Shown: positions 1-6,964, counted from the first letter of the stretch. The stretch is 12,552 nucleotides of DNA from JAVVEG01 sp041689205 (GCA_041689205.1 JBDNGQ010000018.1:1-12552), one strand, 5' to 3'. Notes: generated by a model not told the origin, from the letters alone. Numbers and translations are program-made.

Positions 1-62
1 GCCCCATAAGCTTCTTCGAATCGCATCCGTCGTGTCTCCTGTAGCCACTCCGTCCGTCTCAT
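1..62 (-). CDS. Transposase, ISNCY-type, N-terminal fragment (truncated by window edge)
   Basis: Read on the minus strand, an ATG at 62-60 opens a frame of 20 codons that runs off the left edge: MRRTEWLQETRRMRFEEAYG. A good Shine-Dalgarno, GGAGG (minus strand, positions 72-68), lies 5 nt before the ATG, which fixes the start. From memory, ISNCY-family DDE transposases begin in the same way, with a basic stretch followed by an 'MRFEE.Y' motif that leads into a helix-turn-helix for terminal repeat binding. Only about 20 residues are visible, so the family call rests on this short match plus the repeats just upstream. Whether the gene is intact cannot be told from this window. Confidence 0.6.
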   Translation of the reverse strand, partial: MRRTEWLQETRRMRFEEAYG

Positions 63-91
63 CACGACCTCCGAAAAAGGTCAGTATGAAG

Positions 92-135
92 CCGGACAGA
101 TCATGTGCTACAGAACCGGACAGATTATGTGCTAC
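92..135. repeat. Two tandem 20-bp IS-end repeats
   Basis: Copy 1 (92-111) and copy 2 (116-135) read CCGGACAGATCATGTGCTAC and CCGGACAGATTATGTGCTAC, with one C/T difference and a 4-bp AGAA spacer. A further AGAA follows copy 2 after a short TTAC insertion. They sit between the transposase start and the flanking chromosome, so they are probably transposase binding sites. Confidence 0.85.
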
Positions 136-157
136 TTACAGAACTTATGATTAGCAC

Positions 158-186
158 TTGCGGGTGCCGGTTCAATACTATATAAA
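158..186 (+). promoter_or_regulatory. Possible sigma-70 promoter for the HU-like gene
   Basis: TTGCGG (158-163) and TATAAA (181-186) are separated by 17 bp. The -10 matches the consensus at five of six positions and the -35 at three of six. The predicted transcript would start near 193, leaving a leader of about 75 nt before the HU-like gene. The pair begins only about 20 bp beyond the IS end. The call rests on sequence pattern only. Confidence 0.35.
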
Positions 187-228
187 TAAGGCCCAGACAA
201 AGCGTGTCATAACGTCTGAATATCACCA

Positions 229-251
229 TAAACCTTCACCGTAAACCTTCA
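229..251 (+). repeat. Short tandem repeat TAAACCTTCA in the leader of the HU-like gene
   Basis: TAAACCTTCA occurs at 229-238 and again at 242-251, a 13-bp period. It lies just before the ribosome binding site of the HU-like gene. It could be a slippage duplication; no function is evident. Confidence 0.5.
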
Positions 252-269
252 TCAAAAAAGAGAATGGGC

Positions 270-662
270 ATGGCTGTAACTAAAACCGTCAATAGCACTA
301 AAAAAACTGCTCCAAGCACGGCTGCTGCTACCAGAAAAACCACTGCAATCCAGCAGAAATTTACCAAAACCGCAATGCTTAATGAAATCGCCGAAAATGC
401 AAACCTGAGCAAAAAACAGGTTACTGCTGTGCTGGACGAGCTTTCAGCTTTGATTGAGCGCCATCTTAAAAAACGTGCTGTTGGTGAATTCACCCTTCCG
501 GGTTTGCTGAAAATCAAGGCAGTCAAAAGAGCGGCGCGCCCAGCTCGTAAGAACGTACCTAACCCATTCAAGCCGGGCGAATTTATGGACATCCCTAAAA
601 AGCCTGCAACCACCCGAGTTAAAATACTGCCTTTGAAAAAGTTAAAAGACTTTGCAGAGTAG
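270..662 (+). CDS. HU-family DNA-binding protein with basic N-terminal tail
   Basis: The product is a 130-residue nucleoid-associated protein. Residues 1-30 form a Lys/Thr/Ala-rich, low-complexity basic tail that resembles a histone H1-like extension. Residues about 31-125 fit the HU/IHF fold: a helical dimerisation part (FTKTAMLNEIAENANLSKKQ, then VTAVLDELSALIERHL), a GEFTLPGLLKIK beta strand, and a DNA-binding arm with NPFKPGEFMDIP replacing the usual RNPxTGE. The Pro that intercalates DNA in HU is plausibly retained in that arm. Ordinary HU is about 90 residues, so the tail is extra. ATG 270 is preferred because the AAAAAGAGA stretch (255-263) sits at normal spacing; ATG 264, two codons earlier, would be too close to it. 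The gene lies between an IS end and proS. Its role in DNA compaction or gene regulation is inferred from the family. Confidence 0.88.
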   Translation: MAVTKTVNSTKKTAPSTAAATRKTTAIQQKFTKTAMLNEIAENANLSKKQVTAVLDELSALIERHLKKRAVGEFTLPGLLKIKAVKRAARPARKNVPNPFKPGEFMDIPKKPATTRVKILPLKKLKDFAE

Positions 663-688
663 ATAACAAGAACAGCGACCACCCTGTC

Positions 689-703
689 CGGGAGAAAATC
701 CCG
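689..703 (+). promoter_or_regulatory. Small perfect hairpin downstream of the HU-like gene
   Basis: CGGGA-GAAAA-TCCCG is a 5-bp perfect stem with a 5-nt A-rich loop, 26 bp past the HU-like stop codon. Imperfect outer pairing (CCAC near 679 with GTGG near 708) could extend it. No T-run follows, so on its own it is not a classical terminator. Confidence 0.4.
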
Positions 704-720
704 TTCTGTGGCACCATCTG

Positions 721-750
721 AAAGGCAGCCCGCGGGCTGCCTTTCTCATT
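721..750. terminator. Hairpin terminator or proS leader stem
   Basis: Positions 721-744 are a 24-bp perfect palindrome, AAAGGCAGCCCG followed by its exact complement CGGGCTGCCTTT, then CTCATT. The strong GC stem with A-rich and T-rich flanks looks like a bidirectional intrinsic terminator for the HU-like gene. The U-tract (CTTTCTCATT) is weak. The stem ends only 23 bp before the proS start, so it may instead act in the proS leader. Confidence 0.7.
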
Positions 751-767
751 AAGGACTTTGAATAATC

Positions 768-2504
768 ATGCGCGCCAGCAAATATTTGATCGCTACTCTA
801 AAAGAAACCCCTGCCGATGCGGAGGTAATCAGCCATCAACTGATGATGCGAGCCGGACTCATCCGCAAACTGGCGGCCGGGCTTTATACCTGGATGCCCA
901 TGGGCTTGCGGGTTCTGCAGAAGGTCTCCAGCATCGTTCGCCAGGAAATGGATAAATCGGGGGCTTTGGAAGTATCAATGCCAGTGGTTCAACCTGCCGA
1001 CTTATGGCTGGAATCTGGACGCTGGGATCAGATGGGGCCGGAATTACTGCGTTTTGTCGACCGTCACAACCGGGATTTCTGTCTTGGACCAACTCATGAA
1101 GAAGTGATAACCGACCTGGTTCGCAATGAGTACAACAGCTATAAACAGCTGCCGGTAATCCTTTATCAGATTCAGACCAAATTCCGTGACGAGCGTCGCC
1201 CACGTTTCGGCATTATGCGAGCGCGAGAATTTCTAATGAAAGATGCTTACTCATTTCACACCTCACAGGAATCGCTGCAGCAGACTTATGATCTGATGTA
1301 CAGCACCTATTCCACGATTTTCTCCAGATTAGGCCTTGATTTTCGAGCTGTGCTCGCAGATACCGGCAGTATTGGCGGCAGCATGTCCCATGAGTTCCAT
1401 GTACTGGCAGACTCTGGCGAAGATGAAATTGTATTCAGCTCTGAGAGTGACTACGCCGCGAATATTGAGTTAGCTGAAGGAATTCTGCCGACTGCAACTG
1501 CCTCCGCAAAACCCGCTGTTTCGCATCAGGTTGCGACACCGAACGCGCACAGTATTGATGAGGTTGCTGCCTTATTACAAATCCCCTCCACAAGCCTGGT
1601 CAAGACTCTGATTGTTCACGGTGTGCCTGCACAAGGTTGCTCGGATAAACCTTTGATCGCCCTGCTGATCCGTGGAGATCAGGAAATCAACCCGATTAAA
1701 GCGGTAAAACACAAACTTGTAGCTGCACCGTTAAGTTTTGCTGAAGAAGCGGAGGTGCTCTCTGCTATCGGCTGTAAGCCCGGCAGTATCGGACCCATTG
1801 GTTTGGTTATTCCGGTCATAGCTGATATCAGTGTTAAAGATATGGTCAACTTCACCTGCGGCGCCAATACAGAAGGTTTTCACCTGCAGGATGCAAACTG
1901 GGGCGAGGATTGCCGCTTTGATGAACTCGCTGACTTGCGCACAGTACGCGAGGGCGATACAAGTCCTGATGGAAGAGGTTCACTCTCGATCCGACGCGGC
2001 ATCGAAGTCGGCCATATATTCCAGCTCGGCAGCAAATACAGCAAGGCCATGAATGCCACCGTACTGGATGAAAACGGCAAAACCAATGTTATGACCATGG
2101 GTTGTTATGGCATCGGGGTCAGCAGAATTGTAGCTGCCTGTATCGAACAGAATCATGATTCCAGAGGTATTATCTGGCCAGACAATATAGCGCCATTCCA
2201 GATTGTGATCATTCCAATGAATGCACATAAATCAGCAGCAGTGCTGGATCGCAGCGAAGAGTTATGGCAACAGTTACAGCAGGCGGGTTACGACGTATTG
2301 TTAGATGATCGCGATAAGAAAACCAGCGCTGGGGTGAAGTTTAACGACGCTGAATTGATCGGAATTCCGCATCGTATAGTTATCTCTGAGCGTGGACTTG
2401 AGGATCAACTGATCGAATATCGCTACCGCCGCAATGAAGAAAGTGATTTCATTCCAGCAGATCAACTGATCAAGTTTTTGAGCGAACGTATCAACAAGCA
2501 CTAG
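768..2504 (+). CDS. proS: Proline--tRNA ligase (ProRS), bacterial type with editing domain
   Basis: Charges tRNA-Pro with proline in the cytoplasm using ATP. The 578 residues match the length and layout of E. coli ProS (about 572). The N-terminal class II core shows GPTHEEV at 107-113 and the motif 2 region KFRDERRPRFG at 138-148. An insertion domain (about 225-400) hydrolyses mischarged Ala-tRNA; it holds SLVKT at 276-280, whose Lys279 corresponds to the editing-site lysine of the E. coli enzyme, and a GANTEGFH segment near 365-372. Motif 3, GCYGIGVSR, is at 445-453. The anticodon-binding domain occupies about 475-578. The start is set by the family N-terminus (MRASKYLIATLKETPADAEV). An AAGGA at 751-755 is a somewhat distant Shine-Dalgarno. 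All key motifs are present and the gene appears intact. Confidence 0.97.
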   Translation: MRASKYLIATLKETPADAEVISHQLMMRAGLIRKLAAGLYTWMPMGLRVLQKVSSIVRQEMDKSGALEVSMPVVQPADLWLESGRWDQMGPELLRFVDRHNRDFCLGPTHEEVITDLVRNEYNSYKQLPVILYQIQTKFRDERRPRFGIMRAREFLMKDAYSFHTSQESLQQTYDLMYSTYSTIFSRLGLDFRAVLADTGSIGGSMSHEFHVLADSGEDEIVFSSESDYAANIELAEGILPTATASAKPAVSHQVATPNAHSIDEVAALLQIPSTSLVKTLIVHGVPAQGCSDKPLIALLIRGDQEINPIKAVKHKLVAAPLSFAEEAEVLSAIGCKPGSIGPIGLVIPVIADISVKDMVNFTCGANTEGFHLQDANWGEDCRFDELADLRTVREGDTSPDGRGSLSIRRGIEVGHIFQLGSKYSKAMNATVLDENGKTNVMTMGCYGIGVSRIVAACIEQNHDSRGIIWPDNIAPFQIVIIPMNAHKSAAVLDRSEELWQQLQQAGYDVLLDDRDKKTSAGVKFNDAELIGIPHRIVISERGLEDQLIEYRYRRNEESDFIPADQLIKFLSERINKH

Positions 2505-2577
2505 TTTTTGTGACTTAACAACAACTGTGACAACCCGGCGCGAGCACCATCATCCAGGCACGCTGACAGGAGACGCA

Positions 2578-3993
2578 ATGGCAACCATGGCAGCAAATTT
2601 TTTTGCACTCGTGCAGCGCAGCAGGCGGTGGTTTGACAATATTCTGTGGCAGGAATATGTCGGGCAGCTGCCATGGTGGCGCCGCGTTATGATTCGCACG
2701 GCTCAAATCAGCTATGCAGTGCTTCGCGACCTTAGTGAAGGACAACTAAGCCTGCGCGCTATGAGTCTGGTTTACTATACCGTCATAGCGAGTATTCCAT
2801 TACTGGCATTAACTTTCTCCGTACTTAAGGGGCTGGGTGCTCATAATGCGATGGAGCCGGCCTTACTGAGCGTACTGGCACCTCTTGGTGAGCGCAGTCC
2901 GGAAGTTACTGCCAGCATAATTCAATTCGTGGATAACGTCAGAGTAGATGTACTGAGTATTCTCAGTATAGGAGTTTTGCTTTATACCGTATTGCGAATG
3001 ATGCAAAGTATTGAGCTGTCATTCAATTTTATCTGGGAAGTTGACCAGGCCAGGAATCTCGCCAGCCGCATCAGCGAATATCTATTTGCGATTATTGTCA
3101 GTCCATTGCTGATTTTTATATCAGTAGGTATTACTTCATACGTCAATACCAACTTCTTCGCCCGTTATGTTGAAACTCTGAGTTTTGGCTCAAGCCTGCT
3201 GCAGTTGATAGCCTTTGTCACACCGTTTTTCTTTATGTCCTTTGCCTTCGCACTGGCCTACACATTTATTCCGAATACCCGGGTCAGGTTCAGCTCAGCA
3301 TTTATTGCCGGCATCATGACAGCTATCATCTGGCGCATCATGGGCTGGATGTTCCAGAGTTTCTTCGCCAGCGATAATCCCAATGCGATCATCTATCTGG
3401 CCTTTTTTACCGTTATCCTGGTGATGATTTTTGTCTATATTGCCTGGCTGGTGCTGCTGGTTGGTTCCAGTATCGCCTACTATCATCAGTATCCGGAAAG
3501 AGCGCGTATTGGACACAGACGAGTCACATTCAGTCTCGCACAACAGGAGGAAGTGGCGTTGACTATCGCCTATCTGATCGTGATTCGATTCCATGCCAAA
3601 GCTGGTCCATGGTCTGCGGCCGAACTGGCAAGGCATTTACAACTGAGCCAGCTTGCGGTTAACAACGCAATTGACCTGCTCACAAAAATTGATTTTGTGC
3701 TTGCCAGCAATGAAGATCCTCCCAGATATTTACCTTGCTATGCTGTGGAAGACGTCTCCATACTTGAGCTGCGTACAAAAATACGGGGATATACTGAGCC
3801 GACCCTCCAGCATTATAAACAGCCGCCAGCAGCCCAGGCCCGCATAAGCCAGTTCATGCGAGAAATTGATACCGTGCTGGACCACAACCTGGGCAATCAG
3901 CATTTTCTGGATCTGGCCATTCAAAGCCTTCCGGAAGGTACTCAAAGCACTGAAAAATCTTCTTCAGCGACCAAACCCAATAAGCGAGAATGA
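2578..3993 (+). CDS. YihY/BrkB-family inner membrane protein with C-terminal winged-helix-like domain
   Basis: A 471-residue integral membrane protein of the YihY/BrkB family, often mis-annotated as 'ribonuclease BN'. About six hydrophobic segments are visible, near residues 63-83, 124-144, 168-190, 206-231, 238-258 and 271-301. The family signature region SLRAMSLVYYTVIASIPLLA is near 58-77. The last 150 or so residues are soluble; residues 320-375 look like a winged helix (SAAELARHLQLSQLAVNNAIDLL), followed by a charged tail. The start is ATG 2578, with AGGAG (2568-2572) 5 nt upstream; an in-frame GTG at 2527 has no such site. The gene begins 73 bp after proS and ends almost touching wrbA. 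The molecular function of the family is not settled; RNase activity is doubtful because the true RNase BN is a different protein. Confidence 0.9.
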   Translation: MATMAANFFALVQRSRRWFDNILWQEYVGQLPWWRRVMIRTAQISYAVLRDLSEGQLSLRAMSLVYYTVIASIPLLALTFSVLKGLGAHNAMEPALLSVLAPLGERSPEVTASIIQFVDNVRVDVLSILSIGVLLYTVLRMMQSIELSFNFIWEVDQARNLASRISEYLFAIIVSPLLIFISVGITSYVNTNFFARYVETLSFGSSLLQLIAFVTPFFFMSFAFALAYTFIPNTRVRFSSAFIAGIMTAIIWRIMGWMFQSFFASDNPNAIIYLAFFTVILVMIFVYIAWLVLLVGSSIAYYHQYPERARIGHRRVTFSLAQQEEVALTIAYLIVIRFHAKAGPWSAAELARHLQLSQLAVNNAIDLLTKIDFVLASNEDPPRYLPCYAVEDVSILELRTKIRGYTEPTLQHYKQPPAAQARISQFMREIDTVLDHNLGNQHFLDLAIQSLPEGTQSTEKSSSATKPNKRE

Positions 3994-3998
3994 CAATA

Positions 3999-4598
3999 AT
4001 GACAACTCCCTATGTGCTGGTTCTGTATTACAGCCGCTACGGTGCAACCGAAAAGATGGCCAGTTTGATTGCACGCGGTATTGAGCAGGCCGGAGATATC
4101 ACTGCACGAGTCAGAACCGTTCCCACAGTCAGTCCGAATACGCTGGCTACAGAGCCGGCAATCCCGGTTGATGGTGCAGTTTACTGCAGCGAAAATGATT
4201 TACGTCAGTGCAGTGGACTCGCGATGGGCAGCCCTACCCGCTTCGGAAATATGGCCGCCCCGTTAAAATATTTTCTGGATTCGACCGGAGCGTTATGGGC
4301 CTCCGGCGCGCTGATCAACAAGCCAGCGGCGGTATTCACTTCCACCGCCAGCCTGCATGGAGGTCAGGAAAGCACTCTGCTGAGTATGTTAAATCCATTA
4401 TTGCACCATGGCATGGTGATCTGTGGACTGCCCTATAGTGAACCCGATTTAATGGCCAGCCGCAGTGGCGGCACCCCCTATGGTGCCAGTCATTTTGCTG
4501 GAGAACACAGTGATATGCCCCTGTCTGCAGAAGAGTCTCGCCTGTGTACTGCGCTGGGGAAAAGGCTGGGCATGATTGCATTGAAGTTATCATTATGA
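3999..4598 (+). CDS. wrbA: NAD(P)H:quinone oxidoreductase, WrbA type (flavodoxin fold)
   Basis: A 199-residue flavoprotein expected to bind FMN and reduce quinones with two electrons from NAD(P)H in the cytosol, a protective role in oxidative stress. The visible motifs are the FMN phosphate loop YYSRYGATEKMA at 10-21, GSPTRFGNMAAPLKYFLD at 77-94, and STASLHGGQESTLLSM at 115-130, followed by LLHHGMV and the GGTPYGASHFAG segment at 157-168, which are hallmarks of WrbA. ATG 3999 gives the usual family start (MTTPYVLVLYYS). ATG 3990, three codons earlier, would overlap the yihY-type stop as ATGA and cannot be ruled out. The downstream DUF2069 gene overlaps it by 4 bp, so the two are likely translationally coupled. 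Confidence 0.94.
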   Translation: MTTPYVLVLYYSRYGATEKMASLIARGIEQAGDITARVRTVPTVSPNTLATEPAIPVDGAVYCSENDLRQCSGLAMGSPTRFGNMAAPLKYFLDSTGALWASGALINKPAAVFTSTASLHGGQESTLLSMLNPLLHHGMVICGLPYSEPDLMASRSGGTPYGASHFAGEHSDMPLSAEESRLCTALGKRLGMIALKLSL

Positions 4599-4999
4599 AC
4601 TCCTCAACGAAAAATCACCGCAAAGAGACAAGCAGCATTCGTTACAGCCGATTGCTGGTTTTGATCGCATTCTATGGATTGATACTGACCTTCTCTGTGA
4701 AAACCATGGCGGCTGTTGTGACTGGAAGCAATCCCGCTGCCGCCGTGGCGGTCTGGGTTTTCCAAACAGCTCCCTTGCTGATATTCATCCCGGGGCTGTA
4801 CGCCAGGCATCTGCGTACTTATGCCTGGCTATCCTTCGTCAGCCTGCTGTATTTTATTCCGTCGGTGGTGACTGCGTTCAGACCCGATGCACTTTATTAC
4901 GGTTTATTGCTATCGCTGCTATGCACTTTGTTGTTCAGCGGACTGGTTGCTTACATTCATCTTGCACGGAAATATGCAGGCGGCACATTGCAGAATTAA
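4595..4999 (+). CDS. DUF2069 family inner membrane protein
   Basis: A 134-residue hydrophobic protein of unknown function that matches the DUF2069 family as I remember it. Four transmembrane helices are visible, near residues 19-41, 48-68, 74-95 and 101-122, with short basic loops (RHLR at 71-74, ARKY at 124-127) that suggest cytoplasmic faces. Its ATG overlaps the wrbA stop codon (ATGA, 4595-4598), which fixes the start and implies coupling; an open frame extends upstream inside wrbA but lacks family similarity. The pairing with wrbA, and with hda on the other strand just beyond, is conserved in Pseudomonas as far as I recall. It ends 9 bp from the convergent hda stop, leaving no room for a separate terminator. 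Confidence 0.85.
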   Translation: MNSSTKNHRKETSSIRYSRLLVLIAFYGLILTFSVKTMAAVVTGSNPAAAVAVWVFQTAPLLIFIPGLYARHLRTYAWLSFVSLLYFIPSVVTAFRPDALYYGLLLSLLCTLLFSGLVAYIHLARKYAGGTLQN

Positions 5000-5008
5000 A
5001 CAATCGCT

Positions 5009-5707
5009 TTACAGCAGTTCTTTCAGTAAGGGAATTGTTATACGGCGTTTTTTTTCCAGAGAAAGTTCATCCAACTGCTGCAATACAGTAAACAGACTAG
5101 TCATGTCGCGCTGATTTCTCAGCAGCAGGTAGGAAGCGACTTCAGTCGGCAATTCAAATCCCCGGCCACGGGCACGCAGTTGCAGCGCAATCAACTTGTC
5201 ATCGTCACTGAGAGTGTGTAACTGGAACACGAGACCCGCCTGCAACCGCGAGGCCAGATCCGGCAACTGCCATTGTGTTTGAGCTGGCGCTTGGCGAGCA
5301 GCAGCGATAAGCCGGGTGCCACTTTCTGCAAGCTGGTTGTAAAGATTGAACAATGTGGTTTCCCAGTTGCCCAGGCCTGCCACCTGATCCAGATCGTCCA
5401 GACAGACCAGATCCATTGAATCCAGATTCTCAAGGATGTGTGGAAGAATCTCCTGATGAGCAGATAATGGAATATAAACTGAACGCAACCCCTGATCTTC
5501 ATTCTGATGGCAAAGCGCCTGCAGTAAATGTGTCAAGCCAGCCCCTTTGCTTCCCCACAACCAGATGAAGCGATTCAACGGTTCGTGGGCCGCAGCCAGG
5601 TGTTCCAGCAACTGATGATTCTTTGCTGCTGTCAGGAAGTTTGCGAAAGTTGCCTCGTCATCCAGTCTTAAGGGCAATGGCAGCTGACGCGGCGCAACAA
5701 TACTCAT
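5009..5707 (-). CDS. hda: DnaA regulatory inactivator Hda
   Basis: A 232-residue AAA+ protein that, bound to the DNA-loaded sliding clamp, stimulates ATP hydrolysis by DnaA and so prevents re-initiation of replication. The N-terminal clamp-binding peptide QLPLPL is at 8-13. The Walker A-like loop is GSKGAGLTHLL at 52-62 and Walker B is LVCLDDLDQV at 100-109. The LPDLASRL segment at 148-155 carries Arg154, the likely arginine finger. LSDDDKLIALQLRARGRGFELP (167-187) and RDM at 200-202 fit the lid domain and sensor 2. The start at 5707 places the clamp motif at the extreme N-terminus, as in the family; the open frame continues upstream inside the DUF2066 gene. The start lies 4 bp after the DUF2066 stop with no good Shine-Dalgarno, so translation is probably coupled. 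Confidence 0.93.
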   Translation of the reverse strand: MSIVAPRQLPLPLRLDDEATFANFLTAAKNHQLLEHLAAAHEPLNRFIWLWGSKGAGLTHLLQALCHQNEDQGLRSVYIPLSAHQEILPHILENLDSMDLVCLDDLDQVAGLGNWETTLFNLYNQLAESGTRLIAAARQAPAQTQWQLPDLASRLQAGLVFQLHTLSDDDKLIALQLRARGRGFELPTEVASYLLLRNQRDMTSLFTVLQQLDELSLEKKRRITIPLLKELL

Positions 5708-5711
5708 CTGA

Positions 5712-6878
5712 CTAACGCGTCCACCGATAGTGTAGAAAATCAATATTATCGTCGCCCGACGCAATAAATACCGCTTCAAGATCTCTATCCAGATTAATGA
5801 ATTCGGCCAGATGCCTGCGAGTCCCTGAAAGTGTGATCTTCAACTCCAGACTGTCACCGTTTAAGCGGGAAACTGCTACATTTCTAACTACAGCCAGCTC
5901 GCGCACATACGAGACCACTGACTGATGGGCGGCAATATCCTTGATACCATCAACGCGCAGCATCACAAAATCAGTACCTTGCAGCGTGCTTCTGACAATG
6001 CTGAATTGTGAGGCCAGGCTGGTTGTCACCTGATCCAGAGACGTTTCCATATAAACTTTTAGATCACTGTCGAAGCCATCAAAAGTAGCTGTCGAGCCAT
6101 CGAACATGAACTGCCATAAGCCCACCAGTTCTCCGGTCGGCGTCACCAGCAGACGTCCACTCAAAACGCTGTCAGCACCGTAGCGAACACTCGCTGCAAG
6201 TATTGCCTGCTGGTCGAGACTCCACGCCTGGTCAGCAGTTAGATTACGGCGATCAGTAAAATCCAGCACCGGAATCAGCAGAGGCACGCCCCGCCGTTGT
6301 GAAAAATCGCGGATGATTTCCATGACCTGATGATCTGAATCCGAACCCAGCAACATCCGCTCACCGCTGGCATTCTGAATCGACAGCCAGACCAGCACAC
6401 CAGGTCGATTGCGATCCCAGATCGGAATATTGGCGGAATCCAGCAGATCATCAATGGTCGCGCGAGAAAACCGCACATTAATAAAGGTGGCCGGAACTGA
6501 CACGACCTGTTGCGCAGCCAGAACATCAACGCTCTGTTCCGGATCAGCAAGCAGCTGCTGAACGCCGCTTCGGAAACTGACCTCCTCTACATAGCTTTGC
6601 GCATTGTTAAGAGCAGTCTGCAATTGCGGTTGTTGCAGCCAGCGGGTTTCTCCAGTGACTTTTAAAAAAACCGCAGCGAGCGCCTCTCGATAAGCTCTTC
6701 GGCGTTCTGCGTCACTTTGATTCTGCACAGTCAGCTCAAAGCCGTATAGGCCATCAACGGGCAGTGCCGTCGCTGGTAGCGAAACCGCTGACAGCAGCAC
6801 TAATACCGGCAATAGCCGCAAATAGAGGAAAGGTGTCCGAAGAAGATGTGACGCTGGCGGGCGAGGTACTTTGTTCAT
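5712..6878 (-). CDS. DUF2066 family exported protein
   Basis: A 388-residue protein of the DUF2066 family, function unknown. A long signal peptide is visible: basic residues in 1-15, a hydrophobic core near 17-36 (LYLRLLPVLVLLSAVSLPAT), and likely cleavage around residue 38-40. The mature part begins with a DGLYGFELTVQNQSDAERRRAY region and contains ALAAVFLKVTGE, which is typical of the family. The remainder appears to be a mixed alpha/beta periplasmic domain without recognisable catalytic motifs. It is the first gene of a two-gene minus-strand unit with hda, 4 bp apart, and is divergent from purM. The same DUF2066-hda pairing occurs in pseudomonads, as I recall, but a link to replication control is not shown. 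Confidence 0.85.
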   Translation of the reverse strand: MNKVPRPPASHLLRTPFLYLRLLPVLVLLSAVSLPATALPVDGLYGFELTVQNQSDAERRRAYREALAAVFLKVTGETRWLQQPQLQTALNNAQSYVEEVSFRSGVQQLLADPEQSVDVLAAQQVVSVPATFINVRFSRATIDDLLDSANIPIWDRNRPGVLVWLSIQNASGERMLLGSDSDHQVMEIIRDFSQRRGVPLLIPVLDFTDRRNLTADQAWSLDQQAILAASVRYGADSVLSGRLLVTPTGELVGLWQFMFDGSTATFDGFDSDLKVYMETSLDQVTTSLASQFSIVRSTLQGTDFVMLRVDGIKDIAAHQSVVSYVRELAVVRNVAVSRLNGDSLELKITLSGTRRHLAEFINLDRDLEAVFIASGDDNIDFLHYRWTR

Positions 6879-6907
6879 GCGGGTGATGATACCCGATACA
6901 GACTGAT

Positions 6908-6929
6908 TTTACACAGGCTGAACTGTAAA
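6908..6929. promoter_or_regulatory. Dyad TTTACA-N10-TGTAAA in the divergent DUF2066/purM intergenic region
   Basis: TTTACA (6908-6913) and TGTAAA (6924-6929) form an inverted repeat with a 10-bp spacer, lying between the two divergent starts (6878 and 7029). Spacing and symmetry suit a dimeric repressor or activator. It does not resemble the PurR operator. No regulator can be assigned. Confidence 0.3.
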
Positions 6930-6955
6930 TTTGTCCTGACTAAGCACGATTCAGC

Positions 6956-6964
6956 TGGTAGAAT
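6956..6964 (+). promoter_or_regulatory. Possible extended -10 promoter element for purM
   Basis: TGGTAGAAT has the TGN extension followed by a TAGAAT hexamer that matches TATAAT at five of six positions. It lies 65 bp before the preferred purM start. No good -35 is seen at 17 bp; TTGTCC at 6931-6936 is too far, at 22 bp. Pattern-based call only. Confidence 0.35.

Larger units (their letters stand above)
1..141 (-). mobile_element. End of an ISNCY-type insertion sequence (transposase 5' side), cut by window edge
   Basis: The segment carries the start of a transposase gene reading leftward out of the window. Outside it lie two tandem direct copies of CCGGACAGATYATGTGCTAC (92-111 and 116-135), which differ at one position and are spaced 24 bp apart. 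Repeated subterminal motifs next to the transposase start are typical of IS ends where the transposase binds. The right boundary is an estimate: the last copy ends at 135 and the element probably stops within a few bases. The other end lies outside the window, so neither the terminal inverted repeat nor a target-site duplication can be verified. Confidence 0.65.

Noticed and set aside
236..682. 148-codon open frame on the minus strand opposite the HU-like gene
   Set aside because: The Lys/Ala-rich HU-like gene produces few stop codons on the opposite strand. The minus-strand product has no family resemblance, and the plus-strand gene has a clear HU domain.
2527..2577. GTG start adding 17 residues to the YihY-type protein
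   Set aside because: ATG 2578 has AGGAG 5 nt upstream, while the GTG has none. The extra residues are not part of the family N-terminus.
2505..2577. Possible terminator or promoter between proS and the YihY-type gene
   Set aside because: No hairpin with a T-run and no clear -35/-10 pair were found. Only a short TGTGAC repeat is present, which could be chance.
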